A stretch of DNA of 64,000 nt from Halalkalibacter urbisdiaboli. GTDB taxonomy: Bacteria > Bacillota > Bacilli > Bacillales > Bacillaceae_D. How positions within the stretch are numbered: the stretch's first letter is position 1; each line of letters starts with the position of its first letter. Location: contig NZ_MVJM01000003.1 in assembly GCF_002156385.1 (NCBI RefSeq), positions 731,504 to 795,503 of the forward strand, written 5' to 3'. The notes below the pieces were generated by a model that worked only from the letters and a program-made list of their open reading frames with translations, made no database searches and had not been told where the DNA came from. Positions 1 through 8,630 of the stretch are shown in pieces. The position numbers and the translations under genes are program-made.

Positions 1-94
1 TTTTCGAGGATAAAACGTTTTTAACTTGTGAAACCTTTTACATTCAGTGAACGTTTCATATGTAAATAAAGCATCAAGACAGGGGGAAGAAAAT

Positions 95-799
95 ATGAAT
101 CGAATATTAAAATATGTTGCATGTGTAGGATTGATTGCAAGTCTCGTCGCTTGTGGGGCGGTAGAAGAAGACCGGAATGAAGCTGACACTCCGCTGGAGG
201 AGACCGAAGAGCATACATTAGAAGAAGAGCCGGTTGTTGACAACAATCAAGATGGGGAGGAAAGTGATAAGGCGGTTGATGAGCCAAAGGAGGAAGAGGA
301 ACTCCCGACTGAAGAAGCACCGGCGGACGCCATTGAACTCGCTGATGAAAAAGAAATCGATGTACATGTTGAAGGAGAAACAGAAAAAAGGTTAGCGCAA
401 TTTAACCGTGCCCCATTAGGCTATGGAATCTATATTCTCCAAGATTACACACTAGTTAGTGAAGAACCAAATTCAGATGTCATTTTCTCAAACTTTGATG
501 AAGAGTTTTTTACACGTATTAAATCGCTTGGGAAAGAGACTGATCTTGAAGAAGTAAAGCAAACAATATTGGAACATGCCAGTGGTACCATTCATGAAAA
601 TATAGATATCCCATTAGAGGGAGCAGTGTATGCAATTCTAGAAGAAGTTGAAATCGATGGACTAAAAACCGGAATCATTCATACAGCAAAGAAGTACGAG
701 GAGAATGTATTAAGCTTCACCGTTTATTTGCCTTTAAAAGAAGCTGCTGAAGGAATTGGTCCAAGTATGTGGGCGATGCTGGATACGATTGAGTATTAA
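95..799 (+). CDS. Acidic lipoprotein, function unknown
   Basis: Predicted 234-residue exported lipoprotein. I use ATG 95 because AGGGGGA lies 7-8 nt upstream and it opens directly into a lipoprotein signal peptide with lipobox LVAC and Cys20; an upstream in-frame ATG at 47 has no such context. After Cys20 comes a very acidic, low-complexity linker of about 70 residues (many Glu/Asp plus Pro). A folded C-terminal part of about 130 residues with no motif I recognise follows. The linker probably acts as a wall spacer (inference). It stands alone and is closed by a strong terminator. I do not recognise the family. Confidence 0.8.
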   Translation: MNRILKYVACVGLIASLVACGAVEEDRNEADTPLEETEEHTLEEEPVVDNNQDGEESDKAVDEPKEEEELPTEEAPADAIELADEKEIDVHVEGETEKRLAQFNRAPLGYGIYILQDYTLVSEEPNSDVIFSNFDEEFFTRIKSLGKETDLEEVKQTILEHASGTIHENIDIPLEGAVYAILEEVEIDGLKTGIIHTAKKYEENVLSFTVYLPLKEAAEGIGPSMWAMLDTIEY

Positions 800-827
800 G
801 CTTATTGTTTGACCATATTGCAACCAT

Positions 828-884
828 AGAAAACAAGTCTCTCATCAGTTCACTAAACTGGTTAGAGGCTTGTTTTCTGTTTTA
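828..884 (+). terminator. Rho-independent terminator
   Basis: Inverted repeat GAAAACAAGTCTCT / AGAGGCTTGTTTTC, with a smaller nested hairpin (CAGTT/AACTG) in the loop, followed by T-rich sequence. It closes the lipoprotein gene upstream. Confidence 0.8.
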
Positions 885-1062
885 ATATAGCCTTCGAATT
901 ACTAGAATCATTCAAAAGTCAGCGATAGTATAGTGGTTGTTTAAATATAAATAGCGCTAGGTGGAAATTGGAAGCGTTAGAACTAGTTATTTATGTTATT
1001 CTTTACTGTGTTGGCTTGAAATGTGTACAGCAAAAAATATACATCGCGGAAGGAATGATCCT

Positions 1063-2238
1063 GTGAGAAGATACGTCATATTATTAATGGTTCTTACAAT
1101 CTTAGTTCTATCAAGTTGTGGTACGGAACAATTAAATCAATCGACTGTCTTAAGTAAATCAATAGAAGCTGTTAACGAGTTAGATAGTTATTCGGTTGAC
1201 ATGGATATGGATGTTAATATGATGGAAATGGACATGAATATGAAAATGACAGGTGATGTGACACATGAACCGGATGCAATGCATATGTTCATGAACATGG
1301 GCATGCCTGGTATGTCGATGGACTTTGAAGCTTATTTACTTGAAGATGAAGTTTATGTAAGTATGTTCGGAGAATGGCTTAAAATGGATGCAAATGAAAT
1401 GGGATTGGAAGACTTTGATCAACTGAACGAAGAAGAAATGAAGAAGTTATTAGAGTTTAGTGATGAGTTTACAATGAATGAAGAAGATGGTGTTTATGTT
1501 CTTACCCTTTCAGGTGAAGGAGATGAATACTCTGTACTGATTGAAGATTATATTAAGTCGGGAATGGGCGACTTCTATGAAGATGCCGAAATGGAAGAGA
1601 TGTTGGAAACGATCAAAATAAATGATTTTGATTTTCAAATTCACATTGATAAAAAGACGTTTATGCAAACCACACAAATTTTCAACGCAGATGTAGAGAT
1701 TGTAGAAGGGGACTTCCCTATGTCGATGACGCTTGGTGGGACGCTTACTATTTCAAACGTTAATGGTGTTGATCCGATTGAGATACCAGAAGAAGTAAAA
1801 GAACATGCGGTTGAAGAGGATGCGTTCTATTCAGACTTTGATGAAGATTTATTAGGCTCTTATGAAGAAATGACATTAGAAGAGATCCAACATGTAGTGG
1901 ATTACACAGTTCCAGAAATACATGCTCTTCCAGATGGATACACACTGACAGAGAGTAAGTTTGATGAAACGATGGACATGATCATGTTAAATTATGAAAA
2001 AGGTATCGATAATCATTTCATGGTAACAATCTTCCCAACGGATGGAGAACCATTTCTTGAATATGAATTGGTGGATGGTGAAGAAGTCACGGTACAAGGA
2101 ACTAAGGGTGTACTTTACGAAATGGACGATTTCATTAGTCTAAGCTGGGAACAACATGGATTGTACTTTGAAATAGCTGGTGGCGGAGTAGACATAACAA
2201 CCGATACAGTTATGAATATTGCTGAAAGTATCAAATAA
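1063..2238 (+). CDS. Methionine-rich lipoprotein (DUF6612/DUF4367-like)
   Basis: Predicted 391-residue surface lipoprotein. GTG 1063 is preferred over an upstream GTG at 961: GGAAGG lies about 9 nt before it and it opens a clean signal peptide ending in LSSC (Cys19). Residues 50-120 are strikingly Met/Asp-rich (MDMDMDVNMMEMD-like runs) within a LolA/LppX-like beta fold typical of DUF6612 proteins. The last ~110 residues, with VTVQGTKGVLYE and LSWEQHGLYFEI, resemble the DUF4367 domain of Bacillus lipoproteins and anti-sigma proteins. Single-gene unit ended by a hairpin at 2256. The Met runs could bind metal or simply reflect the family; domain names are from memory. Confidence 0.8.
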   Translation: MRRYVILLMVLTILVLSSCGTEQLNQSTVLSKSIEAVNELDSYSVDMDMDVNMMEMDMNMKMTGDVTHEPDAMHMFMNMGMPGMSMDFEAYLLEDEVYVSMFGEWLKMDANEMGLEDFDQLNEEEMKKLLEFSDEFTMNEEDGVYVLTLSGEGDEYSVLIEDYIKSGMGDFYEDAEMEEMLETIKINDFDFQIHIDKKTFMQTTQIFNADVEIVEGDFPMSMTLGGTLTISNVNGVDPIEIPEEVKEHAVEEDAFYSDFDEDLLGSYEEMTLEEIQHVVDYTVPEIHALPDGYTLTESKFDETMDMIMLNYEKGIDNHFMVTIFPTDGEPFLEYELVDGEEVTVQGTKGVLYEMDDFISLSWEQHGLYFEIAGGGVDITTDTVMNIAESIK

Positions 2239-2255
2239 TAATCCTATTATATAGA

Positions 2256-2291
2256 AAACGGGTTTGAATTCAGGTTCAAGCCCGTTTGTTG
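2256..2291 (+). terminator. Rho-independent terminator
   Basis: Perfect stem AAACGGGTTTGAA / TTCAAGCCCGTTT with a 6-nt loop and trailing TTGTT, 18 bp after the lipoprotein stop. Confidence 0.8.
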
Positions 2292-2445
2292 ATCGTAAAA
2301 AAATGTAAAGGAGGTTGTGAGAGGACCTCTAAGTTGAAAGGAATAACCATTTAATAAACAGTGAAGCCAGCTTTACAAATGGCATATAATTACGTAATAC
2401 AGGTTTTTTTGGGGGCCACGTTCGAACCAGTGAATATTTATAGTA

Positions 2446-2477
2446 AAAGAAAGGAGCCTAAAGGGCCCCTTTCTTTA
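2446..2477 (-). terminator. Terminator of the GNAT-like gene
   Basis: A stem of AAAGAAAGGxGCC paired with GGgCCCTTTCTTT. The stop codon of the minus-strand gene at 2475 is part of the stem, and TTTTAC follows on the minus strand. Confidence 0.7.
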
Positions 2478-2993
2478 ATAACTCGGATTCCATTTAATTT
2501 CGCCGAACTTTTGATCGTAATCAACATGAACATGAAAATCATGCTTGCTATAAAAATGGATGAGTCTGTCTAGATGGTCCCAATCACGCTCGGCAAGATC
2601 GCCTTTAATGTATTGGACGTTTTGGCTTTTGGCGTGGTTCTTTAAATAATTCATGCAAATGGACCCATAACCTTTGTTTTCCTCGCCTTTAATGTCACCG
2701 ATGTGAATGGTGTGAGGGTCCTCGTATTTAGCTTGGATTGAAAAGTCCCACATTCCACGATAAGCGGATTCGCAATCATTTAACATGATTTTGCATGAAC
2801 TGCCATCATCTAATAAATACACAATCACCCATTTTTCTTCTTTTGTTTGTTCTATGCCAATGACTTGCCAGCGCTTGGCAATTTCTTTAAGATTTTCTTG
2901 CATACGAAATACTTGAAATTCAAGATCTTCAAGGCTTTGCTTTAACAGTTCAGGTTTCTCCTCCAAGACCCTTTCTCTTGTTAATAGCACCAA
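2475..2993 (-). CDS. GNAT-fold acetyltransferase-like protein
   Basis: 172-residue cytoplasmic protein. Residues 1-40 look like a coiled coil. Residues 45-150 fit a degenerate GNAT fold: strand pair WVIVYLLDDG, then IHIGDIKGEENKGYGS (acetyl-CoA pyrophosphate loop position, normally Q/RxxGxG/A), an alpha helix MNYLKNHAK, and a terminal FYSKHDFHVH segment as in GNAT C-termini. Acceptor substrate unknown. It is transcribed away from fabHB and shares the 280-bp divergent intergenic region with it. The assignment rests on motif spacing only. Confidence 0.65.
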   Translation of the reverse strand: MVLLTRERVLEEKPELLKQSLEDLEFQVFRMQENLKEIAKRWQVIGIEQTKEEKWVIVYLLDDGSSCKIMLNDCESAYRGMWDFSIQAKYEDPHTIHIGDIKGEENKGYGSICMNYLKNHAKSQNVQYIKGDLAERDWDHLDRLIHFYSKHDFHVHVDYDQKFGEIKWNPSY

Positions 2994-3140
2994 ATCCCTC
3001 CCCTATCCATTAACTTATATATATACATACAAGTATAATATTATATTCGAAATGAGTAAAAATGACAATAGCTGCGAATGATGTCGGATTGAAAAGGATA
3101 AAAACTATGGATTTCTAGACGAAGTTGATTTACACTAAAA

Positions 3141-3157
3141 TTAGTACCAGATCCTAA
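3141..3157 (+). promoter_or_regulatory. FapR operator upstream of KAS III
   Basis: The 17-mer TTAGTACCAGATCCTAA matches the FapR recognition pattern (TTAGTAcc..... TAA palindrome) known from Bacillus and Staphylococcus fatty-acid genes. It lies 116 bp before the fabH-type start, in an AT-rich promoter-like stretch. FapR is released by malonyl-CoA, so the gene would be induced when malonyl-CoA accumulates. The sequence match is seen; regulation is inferred. Confidence 0.7.
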
Positions 3158-3272
3158 TATAAACTCATTAAAAACTTTAATGTGGTATGTTTTTTTGCAA
3201 GGTTGGTTATGAGCATATACAAGGACTATTTTACATTTTTGAATTTACACTTAAAAGTGAGGTATAGAGATT

Positions 3273-4262
3273 ATGCTGCAGTCAAAAGCAAGAATTACCG
3301 CAATCGGTTCCTATGTTCCTGAGCGAGTAATGACGAACGAAGATTTAGAAAAGTTAGTTGAAACTAATGATGAATGGATCGTAAAGCGTACTGGTATTAA
3401 AGAAAGGCGAATTGCTGAGGATACAGAGTTTACAAGTGACTTAGCCTATCGAGCTGCTTTGAATTTGATGGAACGCTTTTCAAAGTCACTTGAGGACGTT
3501 GATTTAATTATAGTAAGCACGCTTACTCCAGATTACAGAACACCAAGTGTTGCTTCCAGACTTCAGGCTAAGCTTGGGATTAAACAAACAGGAGCATTTG
3601 ATTTAAATGCTGCATGTGCAGGATTTACTTATGGACTTCATGTTGCAAATGGCTTAATCACAGCAGGTCTAAATAAAAAGATTCTCATAGTAGGGGCTGA
3701 AACCATTTCTAAAATTACTGACTACACAGATCGAACAACATGCATTTTGTTTGGTGATGGTGCAGGGGCAGCATTAGTTGAGTATGATGAACAAAATCCT
3801 AGCTTCCTTTCTGCGCATTTAGGTTCTAATGGTGAATCGGCTATCAATTTATATGGGACAAACATAGCGACTCAAATGGATGGAGAAGAACTTATAAGTA
3901 ATGGCCATCTTGTACAAAATGGTCGTGAAGTGTATAAATGGGCTGTCACAACAGTTCCAAAAGGGATGAAGGCAGTTACAGAAAAGTTCGGCATTGATTT
4001 GAGTAATGTTGATTGGTTCGTTCCACATAGCGCTAATTTAAGAATGATTGAATCAATCTGTGATCGAACAAGCTTTCCGATTGAACGTACGTTGAATAGT
4101 TTGGTGAATTATGGGAATACATCTGCAGCTACGATACCGTTAGCTTTAGACATTGGTGTTCGAGAAGAAAAATTAAAAAAGGATGACCTTGTTCTGTTAT
4201 ACGGATTCGGTGGTGGCCTCGCCCATTGTGGTCAGTTAATTAAATGGAACTTGGATGAATAA
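3273..4262 (+). CDS. fabHB: Beta-ketoacyl-ACP synthase III (FabH type)
   Basis: 329-residue KAS III that condenses an acyl-CoA primer with malonyl-ACP to start fatty-acid (including branched-chain) synthesis. The full catalytic triad is visible: Cys115 in DLNAACAGF, His252 in VPHSANLRM and Asn282 in NYGNTSAATIP; GDGAGAALV and the C-terminal GFGGGLAH glycine loop are intact. It stands alone rather than beside fabF, as fabHB (yhfB) does in B. subtilis, and a FapR-like operator precedes it, which supports the fabHB assignment over fabHA. ATG 3273 has a GAGGT ribosome site. Confidence 0.88.
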   Translation: MLQSKARITAIGSYVPERVMTNEDLEKLVETNDEWIVKRTGIKERRIAEDTEFTSDLAYRAALNLMERFSKSLEDVDLIIVSTLTPDYRTPSVASRLQAKLGIKQTGAFDLNAACAGFTYGLHVANGLITAGLNKKILIVGAETISKITDYTDRTTCILFGDGAGAALVEYDEQNPSFLSAHLGSNGESAINLYGTNIATQMDGEELISNGHLVQNGREVYKWAVTTVPKGMKAVTEKFGIDLSNVDWFVPHSANLRMIESICDRTSFPIERTLNSLVNYGNTSAATIPLALDIGVREEKLKKDDLVLLYGFGGGLAHCGQLIKWNLDE

Positions 4263-4295
4263 TATATAAAATAAGAACCTGCTATTGTAGGAAGC

Positions 4296-4350
4296 CACTG
4301 AAAAACCCCTTGAAAGTCACTCTAGGAAGCAGCAATGGCTTCACACGTTG
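4296..4350 (+). repeat. Dispersed repeat copy 1
   Basis: 55-bp segment beginning CACTGAAAAA and ending CACACGTTG. It aligns without gaps to 47479-47533 with 47 of 55 identical positions. It directly precedes the long hairpin at 4421, as the other copy does, so both belong to one larger intergenic repeat. Confidence 0.75.
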
Positions 4351-4420
4351 CTCGCCTGCTAAGAGAAACCCACTCATAGCAGGCTTTTAAAAAGATGGCA
4401 ACGGCTCCGCACATTGCTTC

Positions 4421-4463
4421 GAGGGCACTGAAAAAGGGAAAAGCACCCTTTTTCAGTGCCCTC
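4421..4463. terminator. Long perfect hairpin (repeat family A)
   Basis: 18-bp perfect stem GAGGGCACTGAAAAAGGG / CCCTTTTTCAGTGCCCTC with a 7-nt loop. The same core recurs at 23860, 42989 and 47533. Because A and T runs sit inside the arms, it can work as a terminator in either direction between convergent fabHB and ypcP. Confidence 0.75.
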
Positions 4464-4541
4464 CTATTGTAGCGGGTTCATATTTTTAAGAGAATGGGGA
4501 TAAACAGACGGTTAATCTATGGAACAGCTTCAACAAAAAGA

Positions 4542-4581
4542 AACAGCAGAAGAGATCAGTTACTGATCTTTTCTGCTGTTT
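4542..4581 (-). terminator. Terminator overlapping the ypcP stop
   Basis: Nearly perfect hairpin AACAGCAGAAGAGATCAG / CTGATCTTTTCTGCTGTT around a 3-nt loop. The last codons and TGA of the minus-strand exonuclease gene are inside the stem; TTTCTTTTTG follows on the minus strand. Confidence 0.85.
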
Positions 4582-5458
4582 TGACTTTAATTTTATATGG
4601 CTCAAGTATACTAGAAATACTTTTCCCTTCAAAATCTAGGATATAATCATCAAAGTTCGTTTTTTCTAGTTCAGGAATTTCACAAAGGATCGTAGCGAGT
4701 TTTTTACTTAAAACCGCAGAGTCTTGTCCTGCGAGGAGCTTTTTCTTATAGCGGTTGAAGCTCGAATCTAACGTCTCTATCTGCTCAAAAACAGATTCAA
4801 TCGTTCCATATTGTTGAATGAGGGGAAGGGCTGATTTTTCACCTACTCCGGGGCAACCAGGAATATTATCACTTTTATCACCAAGTAGCGCCTTTACATC
4901 AATCCATTGTTCTGGTGTGATACCATAATCTTCTTTAAAATTTGTGAGTGTATAGAGTTGGTCTCCTTTTTTTCCTGCGATAATCTGAGTCGTTTGCTCG
5001 TTTAGTAATTGGAGTAAGTCTTTGTCGTTACTATAAATATAGCAAGGCTGCTCTTCATATTGCTTTTTCCATAAGCAAGATATCGCCCCAATCGCATCGT
5101 CTGCCTCATAAGGTGGGGTTACTAACTGCTTAATTCCAAGCTCATTAAGAAGTCGTTCGCATGTTTCGTACTGCTGTATAAGGGCTTCTGGTAATTCACC
5201 TCGAGTTTCCTTATAGGCTGAAAAGTATTGCCTACGAACCGAATCTTCTCGTTTCACATCCCATGCAACAGCAAGGTGAGTTAGCTCATGTAAAGAAACT
5301 AATTGAAACAGCTTTTGAAAAAATACACGGAGGGCGTTCGTGTATAAGCCATCACTTGTTTTCGGTAAATCCTCTTCGTTTTTACCATATGCTGTTGCAA
5401 AATAGCCTCGACTTAAAAGGTTAAACCCATCTATTAATAATAATCGTTTTTTCTGCAT
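4556..5458 (-). CDS. ypcP: 5'-3' exonuclease (PolA exonuclease-domain homologue)
   Basis: 300-residue stand-alone flap/5'-3' exonuclease of the T5 exonuclease/PolI N-terminal family. Metal-binding acidic clusters are visible: LLIDGFNLLSR near the N-terminus, EADDAIG near 118 and SNDKDLLQLL near 143, followed by the helix-hairpin-helix GDKSDNIPGCPGVGEKSA near 193. Length matches B. subtilis YpcP, which takes part in RNA-primer/R-loop removal alongside PolA and RNase H enzymes (family knowledge). Start ATG has AAAGGAG 7 nt upstream. Its final codons form half of its own terminator. Confidence 0.88.
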   Translation of the reverse strand: MQKKRLLLIDGFNLLSRGYFATAYGKNEEDLPKTSDGLYTNALRVFFQKLFQLVSLHELTHLAVAWDVKREDSVRRQYFSAYKETRGELPEALIQQYETCERLLNELGIKQLVTPPYEADDAIGAISCLWKKQYEEQPCYIYSNDKDLLQLLNEQTTQIIAGKKGDQLYTLTNFKEDYGITPEQWIDVKALLGDKSDNIPGCPGVGEKSALPLIQQYGTIESVFEQIETLDSSFNRYKKKLLAGQDSAVLSKKLATILCEIPELEKTNFDDYILDFEGKSISSILEPYKIKVKTAEKISN

Positions 5459-5570
5459 TGTTTCGCTCCTTTCGATGTTCTATTTTAACATGAAACAATG
5501 AAAAAAGGGAAAATCCCTAAAAAAAACAGAATGCCCTAAAAATATAGACATTCTGATAGAAAAAGTAGCC

Positions 5571-6788
5571 TTAGCGAATATTTTCGTTAATAAATTTTAA
5601 AATCGTGTATCGATCACGTATAAGGTGAGCTTTTTCAATACTTTCCTGAACTAGTTGATCATCTACCCCGAGCATTTCAGAGGTAGAATCGCCTTCTAAT
5701 TGGTCGAGCATCTCTTTTAATTTAGCAGGTGCAGGGATGTTTTCAATTGCTTCTAAGATCTCTTGCTTATGTTCGATGATACGATTAATATAGTCATTGT
5801 TTTTATCTGTGCGAAGCTGTTCCAACTTTTGTTCACTTAGTAAATACTCAGAAAATACGTTTTTGTATAGATCAGCAATCAGTTGGGTTGTTACGCCAAC
5901 CTTTGCACCATGTAAAATAGCCGGACGGTTTTTTTGTAAAAATTCCATTTCCCAGCAATGAGAAATGTGATGCTCCCCACCTGAGGCTGGGGCAGAATGA
6001 CCAATAAGCAACATGGCTAAACCAGAAGCTACCAATGCTTCAATTAATATTTTTACCCCTTCTTCATTTGCTGCAGCGATACTATCAACATGCTCTACAC
6101 AGTAACTAAGTGTATCTGCGGTCACTTTGGCGGACAATGGACAATACGGTTCGCCTCCTACAAGGTGACTAAATGTCCAATCTGTAAGTGATGTATATTT
6201 TCCAATGATGTCACCAAATCCTGCTGCAATCATTTTCTTAGGGGCATTTGCGAGCACATCAATTTGTGCGAATAACGCAATCGGAGCTTGCATCTGATAG
6301 GTTTTTTTCATGCCTTTGACAACAATAGGGGCACCCATTGAATTAAAGCCATCAACGGAAGGCGCTGTTGGAATTGAAATAAAAGGTTTTCCCATTTTAT
6401 AGCTAGCAAAGCGCGTAATATCGTGTATAGTTCCAGAACCGACAGCGAGCAAAACATCTGTCTCATTTGGTGTTTCTAATAGAACTTGGACAAGGGCTTG
6501 TTCATCTGCAACGACATCTCCTTGTTCATCTTGTTCAACAAAGCAAGTCGTAACATGAAGATTTGTTTTATTTATGGCGTCATTAAAAGCTCCTTGAAGA
6601 GCATGGTCGATCGTCTTATCAGTTACAATCACCACATTTTGAAAGGACTTTTCTTTTAGGAAAATTACAGCCTCTTCAAAAGCTGAATGACTGATTTCAA
6701 TTTTGTCAATGGCAATCTGAAAATGTTTATTCCCACAACTACACTTAGAAGCAAGATTAGTTAATTCGGTAACATTTGTAATCATCAT
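5571..6788 (-). CDS. egsA: sn-Glycerol-1-phosphate dehydrogenase (AraM/EgsA)
   Basis: 405-residue NAD(P)-dependent, metal-binding dehydrogenase that reduces dihydroxyacetone phosphate to glycerol-1-phosphate. Fold and signature match the iron-containing/G1PDH family: GSGTIHDITRF (dinucleotide binding) near 118, PTAPSVDGFNSMGAP near 143, AGFGDIIGKYTSLTDW near 190, and HSAPASGGEHHISH near 268 supplying metal-ligand histidines. In Bacillus it makes heptaprenylglyceryl phosphate precursor together with PcrB. It overlaps araL by ATGA (translational coupling), the B. subtilis araL-araM arrangement, but detached from araABD. Confidence 0.9.
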   Translation of the reverse strand: MMITNVTELTNLASKCSCGNKHFQIAIDKIEISHSAFEEAVIFLKEKSFQNVVIVTDKTIDHALQGAFNDAINKTNLHVTTCFVEQDEQGDVVADEQALVQVLLETPNETDVLLAVGSGTIHDITRFASYKMGKPFISIPTAPSVDGFNSMGAPIVVKGMKKTYQMQAPIALFAQIDVLANAPKKMIAAGFGDIIGKYTSLTDWTFSHLVGGEPYCPLSAKVTADTLSYCVEHVDSIAAANEEGVKILIEALVASGLAMLLIGHSAPASGGEHHISHCWEMEFLQKNRPAILHGAKVGVTTQLIADLYKNVFSEYLLSEQKLEQLRTDKNNDYINRIIEHKQEILEAIENIPAPAKLKEMLDQLEGDSTSEMLGVDDQLVQESIEKAHLIRDRYTILKFINENIR

Positions 6789-7582
6789 TTTCCCTCCAAT
6801 AGTGATTGTAAATTAGCTAAAGATTCGATAATAATGTGTGGTTTTCTTCTACCAACGAGCGTATCTACTTGCTCTTTTGTCGTATTTCCGGTAAGAACTA
6901 GAGTTGTTGAAATTCCATGCATATTTCCTAATGAAATGTCTGATTCGGGACTATCACCGATAATCATACAATTCTCAGCCTGTAATTGAATTAACTCTAA
7001 TGCAGCCTCAACCATAAAACAAGAGGGCTTTCCAATCACAATTTCCGTTTTTCTTCCTGTTGCTGCTTCGATTGCGCCAATCATCCCGGCAACGTCGATG
7101 GCATGCCCATCCTCAGTTGGATAGGTTTTATCAGCATTTGTAGCGATCATTCTTGCGCCGTTACGAACCGCTTTAAAGGCATTATTTAATTCTTGGTAAG
7201 TCATCGTCTCGTACAATGAAACTAGGAGGAAATCGGCTTCCTCAGGAAATTCAGCTAGTATTACGTCATGTTCAACAAGTTCTTCACGTAAACCCGGATC
7301 ACTTAATACCCAAACTTTACATGAAGGATAATGTTTTTTGATAAAACAAGCTGAAACGGTTGAAGCTAATAGAATTTCATTTGCTTCAATATCAACACCG
7401 GCATTTATTAACTTCTTATGACAGGTTTTTCGCGAAATATTACCACGATTACTTAACAATACAATCTTTTTGTTTTGAGATTTTAAATAAGAGATTGCTT
7501 TTTCTGCTCCTGGAATAAGTTGATTTCCTTTCATAATTGTTCCGTCAATATCTATAAGGAAACCATCAATATTTGAAAACAA
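6785..7582 (-). CDS. araL: HAD-IIA sugar-phosphate phosphatase AraL
   Basis: 265-residue NagD-like HAD phosphatase. Motif I DGFLIDIDGTIMKG is at the N-terminus, motif II LLSNRG follows near 45, the cap spans about 80-180, and motifs III/IV appear as GKPSCFMVEAAL and MIIGDSPESDI. AraL dephosphorylates a range of sugar phosphates in B. subtilis. I choose TTG 7582: AAGGAGG ends 8 nt upstream of it, whereas the longer TTG at 7588 would leave only 2 nt. It is coupled to egsA downstream. No AraR box is obvious in the divergent region with the DeoR gene. Confidence 0.85.
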   Translation of the reverse strand: MFSNIDGFLIDIDGTIMKGNQLIPGAEKAISYLKSQNKKIVLLSNRGNISRKTCHKKLINAGVDIEANEILLASTVSACFIKKHYPSCKVWVLSDPGLREELVEHDVILAEFPEEADFLLVSLYETMTYQELNNAFKAVRNGARMIATNADKTYPTEDGHAIDVAGMIGAIEAATGRKTEIVIGKPSCFMVEAALELIQLQAENCMIIGDSPESDISLGNMHGISTTLVLTGNTTKEQVDTLVGRRKPHIIIESLANLQSLLEGK

Positions 7583-7728
7583 GGACAAGACCTCCTTTTG
7601 AACACATTTACTATATTATCAGGGGAACAATGGAATAACGTCAATCATTTAATTGTGTATTTTTGCGTTTTATTGATGTTTGTTGTGCTTTTTTCGGTTG
7701 TTTCTTTTAATAAATCGGTAGAATGTGG

Positions 7729-7734
7729 TATGAT
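7729..7734 (+). promoter_or_regulatory. Probable -10 box of the DeoR-type gene
   Basis: TATGAT followed by ATATAT, 54 bp before the start codon. A weak -35 candidate (TTTAAT, 7706-7711) sits 17 bp upstream. Modest support only. Confidence 0.4.
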
Positions 7735-7787
7735 ATATATATTGAAGGAAAAAACTTTTTTCCACCTAAATAAGGAGTTGTTTGCAT

Positions 7788-8561
7788 GTGCTAGCACCAA
7801 GTCGACGAAACAGAATCATGCAAAAATTGCGTGAACAAAAACAAATAACAGTTAAAGATACAGCTCGGGAGATGAACATCTCTGTAGGTACCCTTAGAAA
7901 TGATTTAAAAGTTCTAGAAGAAGAGGGGTTCCTAACGAGAACGCACGGTGGAGCGATATTACCAAAAACATTCGAGAAAGAATTTTCATTTATTTCAAGA
8001 AGTGAAACTAATATAGATGAAAAACGAGCAATAGGAAAAGAAGCGTTAAAATTAATTGAGGGTAAGAATTGTATCATTATCGATGCAAGTTCTACGGGCA
8101 TGGAGCTTGCAAAGCTTTTGTTGGACTATAAACATCTAACCGTTATCACGAATGGATTAGTAACAGCGCAATTACTCTCTCAAAATCCACACATTACCGT
8201 GATTATTGTAGGAGGAGTTGTTCGAACGGGAAGTAGTGAGGTGGAAGGACTATTAGGACAATCATTACTTTCGCAAATTCATGCAGACTTGTTTTTTACG
8301 TCAGCTCATGGGTTTACTAGCGATCTTGGGATGACTGAATTTAGTATTTATGAGGCTGAGCTAAAAAAAGCAATGGGTGCTAATGCGGATCAAATTGTTG
8401 TATTGATGGACCATACGAAAATAGGCCGTAAATCGATTGCTTCTTCAATTGAGCCTTCCGATATCGATGTATTTATCACAAGTAAAAAGAGTGATTCGAC
8501 TTTTCTCAATTATTTAGAAGAACAACATCAAATTAACGTTGTGACCGCAAAAATAGAATAG
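7788..8561 (+). CDS. DeoR-family transcriptional regulator
   Basis: 257-residue sugar-responsive repressor. An N-terminal DeoR helix-turn-helix covers residues ~5-58 (RRNRIMQKLREQKQITVKDTA, then NISVGTLRNDLKVLEEEG and the family signature TRTHGGA). A DeoRC sensor domain resembling phosphosugar isomerases follows (IIDASSTGMELAKLL; ITNGLVTAQLL; VGGVVR). Start GTG 7788 sits 10 nt after AAGGAG; a TTG at 7782 is too close. It diverges from araL-egsA and precedes galM, so it probably controls one or both in response to a phosphorylated sugar (inference). Confidence 0.85.
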   Translation: MLAPSRRNRIMQKLREQKQITVKDTAREMNISVGTLRNDLKVLEEEGFLTRTHGGAILPKTFEKEFSFISRSETNIDEKRAIGKEALKLIEGKNCIIIDASSTGMELAKLLLDYKHLTVITNGLVTAQLLSQNPHITVIIVGGVVRTGSSEVEGLLGQSLLSQIHADLFFTSAHGFTSDLGMTEFSIYEAELKKAMGANADQIVVLMDHTKIGRKSIASSIEPSDIDVFITSKKSDSTFLNYLEEQHQINVVTAKIE

Positions 8562-8630
8562 ACAAATACTTTAATTTGTTGTAAATAGATTATAGATCCA
8601 TTTAACCTAATTAGAAACGAGGGTACAAAT

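Noticed and set aside
2361-2573. 70-codon plus-strand frame
   Set aside because: No ribosome site; overlaps a terminator and the end of the well-supported minus-strand GNAT-like gene.
7598-7834. 78-codon frame starting in the araL/DeoR intergenic region
   Set aside because: Lies over the divergent promoter and the DeoR gene start; composition is random and no ribosome site is present.
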